Positions 43,438 through 52,754 are shown, numbered from the stretch's first letter. The stretch: 64,000 nt of DNA from Spirochaetaceae bacterium bin103 (GCA_002238925.1 MPNH01000016.1:17429-81428), one strand, 5' to 3'. The notes: generated by a model not told the origin, from the sequence alone. A program made the numbers and translations.

Positions 43438-44352
43438 GTGACCGGGGCCAAGAGGCGTTCCAGGCTGACCGGTTTCCTGGTGCGCCTGATAAGGGAGAAG
43501 CCGCTGGGGGCGGTGGGGCTGCTCATCACCCTGCTGCTGCTGTTCGCCGGCATATTCGCCGAATTCCTGGCGCCGTATGGCATGAACGACATGCATGACG
43601 AGCGGCTGGCGCCGCCGTCGGCGCGGTTCCTGCTGGGTACCGACAACCTGGGCCGCGACCTGCTGAGCCGGGTGATCTTCGGGGCGCGGGTATCGATGGT
43701 GGTCGGCCTCGCGAGCAGTGCCGTAGCCACGGTGATCTCGGTCGGCATCGGCATGCTGAGCGGCTACATCGGGGGCAAGTTCGACCTCATCGTGCAGCGA
43801 TTCGTGGACGCGGTAATGTCGCTGCCGCTGATCATCATCGTGGCGGTGATCATGTCGATGGCAGGGCAGGGCATGCTGCCGCTGATCATCGTCATGGGGG
43901 TGGGCGGCGGCATCAGCGGCTCGCGCCACTCGCGCGGCTTCACCATCAGCGTGGTCGGCAACGCCTACGTGCAGGCGGCGGCCGCGATCGGCGCCCCGAC
44001 CAGCCGCATCCTGCTGCACCACATCCTGCCCAACATCGCCCCGCTCATCATCGTCGGATTCTCGGTGCTGCTGCCGGGGATCATCCTCACCGAGGCGTCG
44101 CTGAGTTTCCTCGGCTACGGCATTCCGCCGCCGGCGCCAAGCTGGGGGGCGATGCTGAGCGGCGCCAACCGCAGCTACATGTTCCTGGCGCCCTGGATGG
44201 TATTGTGGCCCGGGCTCGCCCTGAGTGTGGTAGTGTATGGTACGCACATGTTCGGCGACGCGCTGCGCGACATCCTTGATCCGCGCATGCGCGGCGGGGC
44301 GGGGCGCTACGGGGTCCGGCAGAAGCGGCGTGTGGCGCGAAGGGAGAAGTGA
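43438..44352 (+). CDS. ABC importer permease, DppC/OppC type (operon C)
   Basis: The 304-residue permease has TM1 (GLLITLLLLFAGIFAEFLAPY), then LGTDNLGRDLLSRVIFGARVSMVVG and the loop QAAAAIGAPTSRILLHHILPNI. It lacks the long periplasmic insert of the A, B and D paralogues and has the usual DppC length. The GTG at 43438 follows the upstream stop by 37 bp. It forms the operon C channel. Confidence 0.92.
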   Translation: MTGAKRRSRLTGFLVRLIREKPLGAVGLLITLLLLFAGIFAEFLAPYGMNDMHDERLAPPSARFLLGTDNLGRDLLSRVIFGARVSMVVGLASSAVATVISVGIGMLSGYIGGKFDLIVQRFVDAVMSLPLIIIVAVIMSMAGQGMLPLIIVMGVGGGISGSRHSRGFTISVVGNAYVQAAAAIGAPTSRILLHHILPNIAPLIIVGFSVLLPGIILTEASLSFLGYGIPPPAPSWGAMLSGANRSYMFLAPWMVLWPGLALSVVVYGTHMFGDALRDILDPRMRGGAGRYGVRQKRRVARREK

Positions 44353-44442
44353 CGACAGCAAATCGGTGACCGGCACCAGTGAAGACTGAACTGCGGTTCC
44401 GAGTAGAACAGACGCAACGCTACCAAACAGGAGGAGAAAGCG

Positions 44443-46167
44443 ATGCAGAACAAATGGTTGGCCCTGTTGACCGGGGCCCTGGTATTGATCGGCGTATCCG
44501 CATGGGGCTCGCCGGCAGGCGAGGAGGGCGCCGCCGCCGAAGACTCCATGTACGGCGGTACGGCGGCCCTGTATTTCTGGGGTCAGGACGTGCCGAGCGC
44601 GGACACCAACCTCAATCAGTGGGTTACGCGCATGTACATCAGCCCGGTGATGCAGCGCCTGGTGGAGGCGGACTTCGTACAGTACGGCCCGCGCGGCACC
44701 GGTGAGTTCACCAACTTCACCAGCGACAACATTTCGCCGGCCTACTCGCGCGGAGCGCTCGCGGAGAGCTGGGAAGTTACCGCCGACCGCATGGTATTCA
44801 ACATACGCGACGGGATCATGTGGGCCGCCGACGGCAAGGAACACATCATGGAGTCGCGCCCGTATACCGCCGAGGACTGCGCGTACGCGCTGAACCGGGT
44901 CGCCGACCGCGGCAATGCCGGCTGGCGCACCGAGAACGGCGGCTTCATCGACTCGATCCACGCGGAAGGCAACGCCTGCATCGTCGAGACCAGCTCGTTC
45001 AACCCGGGCGGCTTCGCCAACATCGCGCAACATTCAGGGTCCGTGCACTACCCGCGCGAGGTGGTGGAGGCCGATCCCGGCAACTGGGACAACCTGGTCG
45101 GCACCGGGCCGTTCCTGCTCAAGGAGGCGGTGGTAGGCTCGCACATCTCGTTTGCGCGCAACCCGCAGTACTGGCGCACCACGACCATCGACGGCACCGA
45201 GTATCAACTGCCGTTCATCGACGAGATGATCATGCCCAACCTGCCGGACGAGACCACCCAGATCGCGTCGTTGCGCACCGGGCAACTCGACATAATGGGT
45301 ACCGTGAGCGTGAAGTACCGGGACACGCTGGCCGACACCTCGCCCGACCTGCAGAGCCAGGGCTGGGTGGAGATCTGGCCGGTGGTGGTGGCGCTGAACC
45401 ACAACAACGAATACCTGGCCAACCGGCAGGTGCGGCGGGCGCTGATGATGGCAGTCGACCAGGCGGCGATCATCGATGCGGTGTGGGGGTATGGCGCGCT
45501 GTACAACTACCCGGTCGACTGGCGCGACGGGTCCAGCATTCTGGGTGATTTCAGCCAGCTTCCGGACGAGATCACCGAGTTGTACACCTACAATCCGGAC
45601 AAGGCGCGGCAGATGATCGTGGACGCCGGCTACCCGGACGGCTTCAAACTGGAAATTGCCTTCACGCCGGCGGCCACCGCGGGTACGCATGGCGACATCG
45701 CCACCATGATGTCCGGGTTCTTCGAGGACGTGGGGGTGGATCTGGAGTTGAAGTCGCACGAGCACACCGCGCTGTCCGCGCTGATGTCGTCGCGCACCGG
45801 CTATGACCTGTTCGCCACCAACTCGGCGTCCAACAATCCGCTCGGCATAATCGGGTCGCTGGCATCGACGGACGAGTCCAACCCCTGGAACACACCCAAC
45901 TACGCCAACCCCGAACTCGCCGCGCTCACCGACAAGGCGCGCATGACGGTAGATGCCGCCGAGCGTGATGCCGTCCTCAAGGAGATGGCGCTGATGGTGA
46001 TGGGCGACGTGGCCTACATCCCGATCGGCGCCAGCGGTCGGTTCGTGTACTGGTGGCCGTGGGTCAAGAACTACCACGGCGAGGCGATGAGCGGCGGCAC
46101 CAGCATCGGCCCCTACATGGAGCACCTGTGGCTCGACCAGTCGCTGAAGTCGGAGATGGGATACTGA
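44443..46167 (+). CDS. ABC importer SBP, family 5 (operon C)
   Basis: The 574-residue precursor has a signal peptide ending SAWG at about residue 22, then SPAGEEGAAAED. The mature part carries family-5 features: YTAEDCAYALNRV, LVGTGPFLLKEAVVGSHISFARNPQYW, ANRQVRRALMMAVDQAAIIDAV and NPDKARQMIVDAGYPDGF. It lacks the LPPVxxRLP N-terminal segment of the other four SBPs. CAGGAGGAG precedes the ATG. It is followed 7 bp later by the epimerase gene, linking it to sugar use. Confidence 0.92.
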   Translation: MQNKWLALLTGALVLIGVSAWGSPAGEEGAAAEDSMYGGTAALYFWGQDVPSADTNLNQWVTRMYISPVMQRLVEADFVQYGPRGTGEFTNFTSDNISPAYSRGALAESWEVTADRMVFNIRDGIMWAADGKEHIMESRPYTAEDCAYALNRVADRGNAGWRTENGGFIDSIHAEGNACIVETSSFNPGGFANIAQHSGSVHYPREVVEADPGNWDNLVGTGPFLLKEAVVGSHISFARNPQYWRTTTIDGTEYQLPFIDEMIMPNLPDETTQIASLRTGQLDIMGTVSVKYRDTLADTSPDLQSQGWVEIWPVVVALNHNNEYLANRQVRRALMMAVDQAAIIDAVWGYGALYNYPVDWRDGSSILGDFSQLPDEITELYTYNPDKARQMIVDAGYPDGFKLEIAFTPAATAGTHGDIATMMSGFFEDVGVDLELKSHEHTALSALMSSRTGYDLFATNSASNNPLGIIGSLASTDESNPWNTPNYANPELAALTDKARMTVDAAERDAVLKEMALMVMGDVAYIPIGASGRFVYWWPWVKNYHGEAMSGGTSIGPYMEHLWLDQSLKSEMGY

Positions 46168-46174
46168 CCCTCCC

Positions 46175-47206
46175 ATGAGCCGGGTCTTGATGATCGGCGG
46201 GCCGGGGAACATCTCCGGCGGCTGCGCGGAGGAACTGATTGCCGGCAGACATCCGCTGGCGATCCTGAAGCGCAGCGACCCTGCCGATGATAATGCCGAT
46301 CCGAAGTTCGCGGAGGCGGTGCGCTTCTACCGCGGCGACCGCGGCCGCCCGTCCGACCTGAAGGCGGCAATCGACGACTTCAGGCCGGACGCGGTGGTCG
46401 ACTTCGTGTGCTTCGAGCCGGAGCGGGTGGAGGAACTGGTGCCGCTGCTGCCGGAGGGCGTGCACTACGTGCTGGTGAGCACGGTGGACACCTACGGGTA
46501 TCCGCTGGCGCGCATCCCGATGCGCGAGGAGGACCCGCTCGCGCCGACCCGCAACCCGTACGGCGCCGCCAAGCGTGCCTGCGAGGAGCGGGTGGCGCGG
46601 TTGCTCACCGGCGCGGGGCGCCCGGCCACGGTCGTGCGCCCCACCTACTCGTTCGGAGTGAAGAGCGGCATGCTGTCGCTGTTCGCCTGGGCCGGCATGA
46701 AGGAGCAGGTACCGCGGATGCGGGCCGGGATGCCGGTGCTGGTGCCCGGCGACGGCAACACCATTCTGCACGCGAGCTGCGCGCACGACGTGGGCAGGAT
46801 GATCGCGCGCGTGGTGCAGGAGCGGGATACCGCGGCCGGCAGGAGCTACACCTGCGGGCACGACGGCGCGTTGACCTTCGACGGGTATATGCAACTCGTC
46901 GGTGGCGTGCTTGGAGTCGACCCCGAGATCGTGCACGTGCCGGTGGAGGTGCTGCTGGCGATCGACAGCGAGGAGGTCAGGGGAAGCTTCGTACCGTCGC
47001 TGACGCGCTACAACATGTGCTTCTCGGTGGAGGCGTTCAAGCGCGATTTCCCCGACTTCGCGTGGCGCATCAGCCTGGAGGAGGGCGTCCGGCAGTACGT
47101 GGAGTGGTACGACCGCCACGGCCTGTTCGCCGACCCCGGCGAAGAGATCTACGAGGACCGGGTGATCCGCGCCTGGCGGCAGTGCCTCACTCACTTCCGC
47201 CTGTGA
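46175..47206 (+). CDS. NAD-dependent epimerase/dehydratase family protein (extended SDR)
   Basis: The 343-residue protein starts SRVLMIGGPGNISGGCAEEL, a slightly unusual Rossmann glycine motif. It has a YxxxK active site as Tyr129-Lys133 (NPYGAAKRACEE) with Ser102/Thr103 nearby. The family isomerises or reduces nucleotide sugars and related compounds. It starts 7 bp after the SBP stop, and its own TGA overlaps the ATG of the GH127 gene (TGATG), so it belongs to the same operon. The substrate is unknown. Confidence 0.85.
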   Translation: MSRVLMIGGPGNISGGCAEELIAGRHPLAILKRSDPADDNADPKFAEAVRFYRGDRGRPSDLKAAIDDFRPDAVVDFVCFEPERVEELVPLLPEGVHYVLVSTVDTYGYPLARIPMREEDPLAPTRNPYGAAKRACEERVARLLTGAGRPATVVRPTYSFGVKSGMLSLFAWAGMKEQVPRMRAGMPVLVPGDGNTILHASCAHDVGRMIARVVQERDTAAGRSYTCGHDGALTFDGYMQLVGGVLGVDPEIVHVPVEVLLAIDSEEVRGSFVPSLTRYNMCFSVEAFKRDFPDFAWRISLEEGVRQYVEWYDRHGLFADPGEEIYEDRVIRAWRQCLTHFRL

Positions 47207-49128
47207 TGCCTTCCGCGTACCACTATCCGAGTCCACACGGCAGGATGACGGCGCCGGCGCTCGGCCAGAGCCGCTGGACCGGCGGGTTCTGGGCCGACCG
47301 CTTCGCGCTCTGCCATCGGACGATTCTGCCGAGCATGCGCCGCGCGCTGGAGGATCGGTCCAACAAGGCGCGGTTGGCATACTTCCGCATCGCCGCCGGC
47401 CTGGAGGAGGGCGCCCACGAGGGCACCGACTGGAGCGACGGCGACTGCTACAAGTGGCTGGAGGCGATGGCGCACGTGTACGGCGTTGCGCGCGCCCCCG
47501 ACCTGGACCGGCAGATGGACGAGGTGATCGGCTGGATCGCCGCCGCGCAGGAGGCGGACGGCTACCTCAACACCCAGATCACCCTCAACCCGGCCAAGCA
47601 GCGCTGGCAGAACGTGCATCATCATGAGCTGTACAACGCCGGGCACTGCTTCACCGCCGCCGCCGTGCACTTGGAGGCGACCGGCAAGCGCAACCTGCTG
47701 GCGGTCGCGGTCAAGCTGGCAGACTACCTGTGCGGCGTATTCCTGCCGACGCCTCCCGCGCTGGCCAACTTCGGGTTCAACCCATCGCAGATCGTCGGCC
47801 TGGTGGACCTGTACCGGGTCACCGGCGAGCGCCGCTATCTGGATCTGGCGGGGCAGTTCGTGAGCAACCGCGGTTCGGCGCCCGATCCCGGCTTCAATGG
47901 CGACCTGAACCAGGATCGCGTGCCGCTGCGCGAGGAGACCGCCGCGGTGGGACACGCGGTGACCGCGACCTATCTGTGGGCGGGCGCCGCGGACGTGTAC
48001 GCGGAAACCGGAGAGGCGGCGGTGCTGGAGGCGCTGGGGCGGATCTGGAACGACGTGGTGGCCACCAAGCTGTACCTGACCGGGGCGGTTGGCGCGGACC
48101 ATTTCAGCGCCTCGATCCGAAACGATCCGGTGCACGAGGCGTTCGGGCTGCCGCACGACCTGCCCAACGCCACCGCGTACACGGAGACCTGCGCCAACAT
48201 CGGCCAGGGCATGTGGGCGTGGCGGATGGCGGCGCTCACCGGCGACGCCCGCTACGGGGACGTGCTGGAGCAGGTGCTGTACAACAGCGGGCTGTCCGGC
48301 ATGAGCGCCGACGGCACCCGGTTCTGCTACACCAACCCGTTGCGCTGGTACGGCGAAGCGCACCGCGGCATGAGCAACGATACGCCGGAGCGCTGGTTCA
48401 CCCACATCTGCTACTGCTGCCCGCCGCAGGTCGCCCGTACCATTGCCCGGCTGCACCGCTGGGCATACGGGCTGGCCGACGACGCCGTCTGGGTGCACCT
48501 GTACGGCGGCAGCCGCCTGCAGGCGGAGGTCGCCGGCGGCACCCTGGCGCTGACGCAACAGACGGACTACCCCTGGGACGGCGCCGTCGCCATTACCGTT
48601 GAGGAGGCGCCGGAGCGACCGTTCACGTTGCATCTGCGCGTACCGGGCTGGGCACGCGGCGCCGAGCTGACCGTTGCCGGCGCCCCGGTCGCCGTCGAGC
48701 TGGGCAGCTACGCCGCCGTCCGCCGGCAGTGGAAGGCCGGCGACCGGGTCACCCTGACGCTGCCGCTACGCGCCGAACTGGTTACCGCCCACCCGCGCCT
48801 GGAGCAGGATCGCAACCAGGCCGCCGTGGTTCGCGGCCCGGTGGTGTACTGCCTGGAAGCCGTCGACCTGAGCGATGGAACCCCAGTCGACGAGATCCAC
48901 CTGCCGCACGACTTCGCTCCCGCACCGCGCCACGACGCCGACCTGCTCGGCGGCGTCACCGTCCTGGAGGGCACCGCGGTTCGGGCCCGTAGCCGGCCCT
49001 GGGACGGCGAATTGTACCGCCGGGGCGCTGCCGGCGACTGCGAACCGGAGCCGATCCGGATGATCCCCTATTTCGCCTGGCACAACCGCGGCAACTGCCC
49101 GATGTCGGTCTGGCTCCCCCTGGCGTAG
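47206..49128 (+). CDS. glycoside hydrolase family 127 (beta-L-arabinofuranosidase-like)
   Basis: The 640-residue protein matches GH127/DUF1680. The zinc-thiolate active site of the characterised Bifidobacterium enzyme (Glu-x-Cys plus a Cys-Cys pair) is conserved as Glu327-Thr-Cys329 in YTETCANIGQG and Cys404-Cys405 in CYCCPPQVART. The alpha/alpha-barrel region GWIAAAQEADGYLNTQ precedes them, and a beta-rich C-terminal domain follows. The enzyme would release beta-linked L-arabinofuranose. No signal peptide is seen, so it acts inside the cell on imported glycosides. It is the last gene of the operon C transport cluster. Confidence 0.9.
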   Translation: MPSAYHYPSPHGRMTAPALGQSRWTGGFWADRFALCHRTILPSMRRALEDRSNKARLAYFRIAAGLEEGAHEGTDWSDGDCYKWLEAMAHVYGVARAPDLDRQMDEVIGWIAAAQEADGYLNTQITLNPAKQRWQNVHHHELYNAGHCFTAAAVHLEATGKRNLLAVAVKLADYLCGVFLPTPPALANFGFNPSQIVGLVDLYRVTGERRYLDLAGQFVSNRGSAPDPGFNGDLNQDRVPLREETAAVGHAVTATYLWAGAADVYAETGEAAVLEALGRIWNDVVATKLYLTGAVGADHFSASIRNDPVHEAFGLPHDLPNATAYTETCANIGQGMWAWRMAALTGDARYGDVLEQVLYNSGLSGMSADGTRFCYTNPLRWYGEAHRGMSNDTPERWFTHICYCCPPQVARTIARLHRWAYGLADDAVWVHLYGGSRLQAEVAGGTLALTQQTDYPWDGAVAITVEEAPERPFTLHLRVPGWARGAELTVAGAPVAVELGSYAAVRRQWKAGDRVTLTLPLRAELVTAHPRLEQDRNQAAVVRGPVVYCLEAVDLSDGTPVDEIHLPHDFAPAPRHDADLLGGVTVLEGTAVRARSRPWDGELYRRGAAGDCEPEPIRMIPYFAWHNRGNCPMSVWLPLA

Positions 49129-49218
49129 CGCCGCCGCTCGTCCAACGAGCCCGGCACTCGCGAGTCACGGTGATCCTGCGGTCCGCCGCCGGCTGATCGA
49201 CACTCGATCTCACGCACG

Positions 49219-49833
49219 TCACGGGGCGCGACGGGCGATTACCGCGTGCAGCGGGTCGCTTGCTGGCGGGCTGCGGTCGAGGTGCTCAATGTCGGTCCAA
49301 TTACGCGCCGCCTTCAGGTAGCGGGCAACCAGCGCGGCGTGGCCGAGGTCGTCGCGCTGTAGCCAGCCGCGCACCGCCTTGGTGGGGAAGCAGCGGTTCG
49401 AGAACGTGATCACCAGCGGTGCGCCGACTGCCAGCACGCGGCCCAGGTCGCGCAGCACCGCCGCCGGCCGGGTGAGGTACTGGATCGACACGCAGATAGC
49501 GGCGGCGTCGAACGCGGCGTCGGCGAACGGCAGGCGCGGGTTCCGGTTGAGGTCGTGCACAACGTAGCCGTCCAGCCGGGGGTTGGCTGCCAGTTCGGTG
49601 CGGTTCATGCCCAGCCCCACCACGCGCGAGTAGGCCACCTCGGCCGGCAGGTGGCTCACCCAACTGCTCATCAGGTCCAGCACCGCTCCCCGCGCCGGGA
49701 AATACTCCCGGTAGAGCTGCGTAACGGCGGCAATGGCAGCCTCATCGATGTGCGTAACCAGCCGCGGCTGCGCGTAGAAGCGCGCGTCCGGCCCCTCATC
49801 CTCCCGCCGGAACCCGAACCGCCGATGCTGCAT
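49219..49833 (-). CDS. class I SAM-dependent methyltransferase-like protein
   Basis: The 204-residue protein contains GAVLDLMSSWVSHLP at the position of motif I, though the usual glycines are missing. VVGLGMNRTELAANP, LPFADAAFDAAAICVSIQYL and LRDLGRVLAVGAPLVITFSNRCF follow in the order of class I methyltransferases. The weak motif I leaves SAM binding uncertain. ATG 49833 or the adjacent GTG 49836 starts it. It follows the mannonate-dehydratase-like gene by 18 bp on the same strand. Confidence 0.75.
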   Translation of the reverse strand: MQHRRFGFRREDEGPDARFYAQPRLVTHIDEAAIAAVTQLYREYFPARGAVLDLMSSWVSHLPAEVAYSRVVGLGMNRTELAANPRLDGYVVHDLNRNPRLPFADAAFDAAAICVSIQYLTRPAAVLRDLGRVLAVGAPLVITFSNRCFPTKAVRGWLQRDDLGHAALVARYLKAARNWTDIEHLDRSPPASDPLHAVIARRAP

Positions 49834-49851
49834 CACCGGGCCACCGCGTGG

Positions 49852-50832
49852 TCAGGTTGCGATGGCTTGCAGGAGGGCGTGGATGTAGCCGTAGGTGTAG
49901 GCGAAGCCGACCTGCTGCGGCTCGGCGCCGGCCAGGCCGGGGACGTGGTCGGGCATGATCATGTACCGGTAGCCCACCTCCTTGAAGGTGCGCAGCGCGC
50001 GCAGCATGTCGACGTCGCCCTCGTCCGGGAACACTTCCATGAAGTCGCCGAGGCCGCCCTTGATGTTGCGGAAATGGACGTTGAAGATCTTGTTGCGCTC
50101 ACCGAAGTAGCGGATTACGTCGTAGATCTCCTCGGCGGGGTTCTCGAGTGCTTCCGAGAAGCAGCCCAGGCAGAAGTTGAGACCGTTGTACGGGCTGTCG
50201 TAGAGCTCGACCAGCTTCTTGAACCCGTCCACCATGCCGAGGACGCGGGCCACGCTACGGTACTGCACACCGTAGCCGATGCCGGGGTCGGAGGGGTGGC
50301 ACGCCATCTGGATGCGGTACTCCTCCGCCACCGGCATGATGTTGCGCAGCCAGTGGTCGATTCGCTCCCACATGGTGTCCTCGTCGGCCGCGCCGCCCTC
50401 GAATTCGCCGAGCGACCGGTCGAGCTTGGCGAGTTCGAAGGAGGACAGCGTGGCGCCGCCGCGCCCGTAACGCGGCGCGGTGCGCAGGTGGCCGAGCAGG
50501 GTGATGTTGTAGTTGATGCCGCGCAGCCCGGCGGCCGCGGCCATGCGCACCGTCTCGCACATGCGCTCGATCTGTCGGTCGCGCGCGTCGCTCGGGCCGA
50601 GGAAGATGGCGCCGGCCTCGTCCTGCAGGGCGGAGCGCGCGCTCAGCGGCACGTGGATCATCTCCAGCTTGATGCGGTGCCGGGCGAAGCGGTCGCGCAG
50701 CGCCTTCAGGGTGTCGGCAGTCCACTCCGACCACGGCTCGGCGAGGGTCTGGTCGACGTGCCGCACGCCCAACTGGGCGAGCACCTGGATGTCGGCCTCG
50801 TGCCGGCAACCGAACTGCGTTCCGATGTACAC
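49852..50832 (-). CDS. mannonate dehydratase (UxuA)-like TIM-barrel protein
   Basis: The 326-residue protein has a xylose-isomerase-like TIM-barrel fold with UxuA-type features. MACHPSDPGIGYGVQYRS, GLNFCLGCFSE, IFNVHFRNIKGG, FPDEGDVDMLRAL and MIMPDHVPG supply the metal and substrate residues. UxuA dehydrates D-mannonate in glucuronate breakdown; this distant member may act on a related aldonate. It begins with GTG 50832, one base after the TGA of the TolB-like gene, so it is translationally linked to it. The context is sugar catabolism. Confidence 0.8.
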   Translation of the reverse strand: MYIGTQFGCRHEADIQVLAQLGVRHVDQTLAEPWSEWTADTLKALRDRFARHRIKLEMIHVPLSARSALQDEAGAIFLGPSDARDRQIERMCETVRMAAAAGLRGINYNITLLGHLRTAPRYGRGGATLSSFELAKLDRSLGEFEGGAADEDTMWERIDHWLRNIMPVAEEYRIQMACHPSDPGIGYGVQYRSVARVLGMVDGFKKLVELYDSPYNGLNFCLGCFSEALENPAEEIYDVIRYFGERNKIFNVHFRNIKGGLGDFMEVFPDEGDVDMLRALRTFKEVGYRYMIMPDHVPGLAGAEPQQVGFAYTYGYIHALLQAIAT

Positions 50833-50833
50833 G

Positions 50834-51253
50834 TCAGCCTTCGTCGTTCGCCATGAGCGGGCGCTGGTTGCCGCCGTCGGCGTCCATCAAGTACAGCTCC
50901 ACCGCGCCGCTGCGGTCCGAGCTGAACACGATGGTCTGGCCGTCGGGCGACCAGCTCGGGAAGAAATCCTGCCCGCCGTTGTCGGTAAGTTGCCGGCGGT
51001 CGCTGCCGTCGGCATTGACCACGAAGATCTCCAGGTCGCCGTCGTGGTTGGCTGCGTACAGGATCTCCGACCCGTCCGGCGAGAACGAGGCGTCTGTGGA
51101 GGCGGGCTGCTGCGACGCCGGATTGGTCGGCATGCGCGGAAAGCAGCCCACCATCAGTGCCGCGGCGACCATCCCGATCAGGCAGCAGCGCAGGAAACGT
51201 GCGGGGAAGACTCCGCGGAGCGCCAGGAGTGTCCGGCTATTCGGCGCTGTCAT
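50834..51253 (-). CDS. small TolB-like lipoprotein with PD40 beta-propeller repeats
   Basis: The 139-residue protein has a signal peptide with lipobox ending MVGC at about residue 37. It is followed by only two PD40/WD40-like repeats: ASFSPDGSEILYAANHDGD with VVNADGSDRRQLTDN, then SWSPDGQTIVFSSDRSGA with LMDADGGNQRPL. TolB-type propellers need about six blades, so this is either a fragment or a protein that assembles from several copies. ATG 51253 overlaps the PIN toxin end by 17 bp; ATG 51172 is a possible shorter start. Function unknown. Confidence 0.7.
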   Translation of the reverse strand: MTAPNSRTLLALRGVFPARFLRCCLIGMVAAALMVGCFPRMPTNPASQQPASTDASFSPDGSEILYAANHDGDLEIFVVNADGSDRRQLTDNGGQDFFPSWSPDGQTIVFSSDRSGAVELYLMDADGGNQRPLMANDEG

Positions 51254-51674
51254 CGGAGTCCGTGCGGGAGAGAGCCAGAAACTCGTCCGGCGAAAGGACG
51301 GAGACCCTGTCCCTGGGGAAGTCGGAAGTGTTCCGCGTCACCAGGTGCGGAGCATGCGACTGAATCGCCGAGTGCAGCTGGATCGCGTCTTCGAAATCGT
51401 CGACGCTGCGATCTTCCATCGCCAGGTCCACGATCCGCGCATCTACGGCCACCACTTCGAAAATGTCCCGCATCAAGCGCAACGCCAAGTCGGCCTGGCC
51501 CTTGCCGGACGCCTTGCGGACGATGTAGTACACGTTATTGAAACTGATGGCGGAGACGAGGGCACGCGTCGAGCCTCGTTCAGCGAGGGTCCAGACCCGG
51601 CTCGCCGCCGCATAGAACGGTTCTCGGCGGGCCAGCACGTCGAGCAGAATGTTGGTATCGATCAAGGCGGTCAC
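51237..51674 (-). CDS. PIN-domain toxin (VapC-like)
   Basis: The 145-residue protein begins TALIDTNILLDVLARREPFY, the PIN fold with its first Asp. It has ISFNNVYYIVRK and SVDDFEDAIQLHSAIQ with later carboxylates, then LVTRNTSDF. The layout is a Mg2+-dependent ribonuclease toxin. GTG 51674 overlaps the antitoxin stop by 4 bp (GTGA). Confidence 0.88.
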   Translation of the reverse strand: MTALIDTNILLDVLARREPFYAAASRVWTLAERGSTRALVSAISFNNVYYIVRKASGKGQADLALRLMRDIFEVVAVDARIVDLAMEDRSVDDFEDAIQLHSAIQSHAPHLVTRNTSDFPRDRVSVLSPDEFLALSRTDSDDSAE

Positions 51675-51931
51675 CCCGGCAATCCGTGCTTGTCGGTGAG
51701 GGCATCCGCGAGCAGATCGCGGTCGGAACGCCCCTCCGACAAGGTAACGAGTCCGGATGCCCTCCGAGTCAACTGCCCGAGGTGATCGCTACCCCCACTC
51801 TGTTCCGCTTGCATTGACACGACCAAGCGTGAGAATAGTGCCGAAACGCTCGTGTTTCTCTCCGCTGCCAAACGCTTGGCCGCCGTGATGACCGACGCGT
51901 CGGCGGTAAGGGTAAGCTTGCTCTTTCGCAT
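51671..51931 (-). CDS. antitoxin, DUF6364-like
   Basis: The 86-residue protein begins RKSKLTLTADASVITAAKRLAAERNTSVSALF, a short strand-helix-helix DNA-binding start seen in DUF6364 antitoxins. It then has an acidic tail. ATG 51931 is preferred because homology begins there. It precedes and overlaps the PIN toxin in the standard order. Confidence 0.8.
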   Translation of the reverse strand: MRKSKLTLTADASVITAAKRLAAERNTSVSALFSRLVVSMQAEQSGGSDHLGQLTRRASGLVTLSEGRSDRDLLADALTDKHGLPG

Positions 51932-52051
51932 TTCCGTAATTCTACACGTATTCATGTGGATGATACATACGTATACCTGGTGCGTCAACCGACGATGGAC
52001 GGTTTGCGGGCGCTCGGCGCACGACTGTTCGGCGCTGGGCGCACCGTACCG

Positions 52052-52471
52052 TCAGCGGGACGGTGCCACGAGTGGGATCACTCGGCGTTCGAGGCGGCGG
52101 TACACGCTGAAGTCCTTCTGGTCGATGGTAAAGACGGAGCTGCTGCTTGAGATCTCGGACATACGGACCAGGCAGGCGTCGGCCAACTGCATATTCTGGT
52201 CGGCGTACTTGTCGAGCAGGCGCAACACTGCCGCTGCATGTTCCGCGACCTGAAATGGAACTGCGACTACGCCGCGTTCGACCAGTTCCAGCACGCGCGC
52301 GGGGTTCAGACCGGCGTGCTCTTGCAGCAGGTAGGTGGCCTCCGCAAGTACCGCCTCGCAGGTGAGGAGCGGTATCGGCGCGCGCGCCCACTGCTCCAGT
52401 GCCCACTCATGGTGGTGGTCCCGCCGGTCGAAGAACGCCACCAGCGGTCCGGTGTCCAGCAGCCACGCCAT
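52052..52471 (-). CDS. PIN-domain toxin
   Basis: The 139-residue protein opens AWLLDTGPLVAFFDRRDHHHEW, has CEAVLAEATYLLQEH, and ends ADACLVRMSEIS with VFTIDQKDFSVYR. This is the Asp/Glu/Asp pattern of PIN ribonucleases. ATG 52471 overlaps the antitoxin stop (TGATG). The longer frame upstream runs antisense-like through the antitoxin gene and is rejected. Confidence 0.88.
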   Translation of the reverse strand: MAWLLDTGPLVAFFDRRDHHHEWALEQWARAPIPLLTCEAVLAEATYLLQEHAGLNPARVLELVERGVVAVPFQVAEHAAAVLRLLDKYADQNMQLADACLVRMSEISSSSSVFTIDQKDFSVYRRLERRVIPLVAPSR

Positions 52472-52701
52472 CAGCGGCCGAACCCATCGAGCCGGGCCCG
52501 GTTGGAGGAGAGGTCTCCGACGCCGCTGTCGACACAGCCTGCGAGATCGCCCGCGAGGTCGACCGCCGATGGGGGTGTGGCGGACAGGTGTTGATCCAGT
52601 ATGTCCCGGACGATTTCCGACTTCGACACTTGTGCACGTTTGGCCGCCCGCTCCAGAGACGCGGCCAAACGTTCCGGCAACTTGACGGTGAGCGTCTTCA
52701 T
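52471..52701 (-). CDS. ribbon-helix-helix (CopG-type) antitoxin
   Basis: The 76-residue protein begins MKTLTVKLPERLAASLERAAK, then VSKSEIVRDILDQHL, a typical ribbon-helix-helix domain that binds DNA as a dimer. The C-terminal tail (VDLAGDLAGCVDSGVGDLSS) would contact the toxin. It precedes the PIN toxin with overlapping stop and start codons. AT-rich sequence at 52700-52740 probably holds its promoter and operator. Confidence 0.88.
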   Translation of the reverse strand: MKTLTVKLPERLAASLERAAKRAQVSKSEIVRDILDQHLSATPPSAVDLAGDLAGCVDSGVGDLSSNRARLDGFGR

Positions 52702-52754
52702 ATCGCGCTATGGTATTACCAATCGTGCAATAACGCAATACGGTCAGGTTACGG

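Noticed and set aside
46408..47205. Upstream extension of the GH127 frame through the epimerase gene
   Set aside because: The extension is a shadow of the epimerase; GH127 homology begins at the ATG at 47206, which overlaps the epimerase stop.
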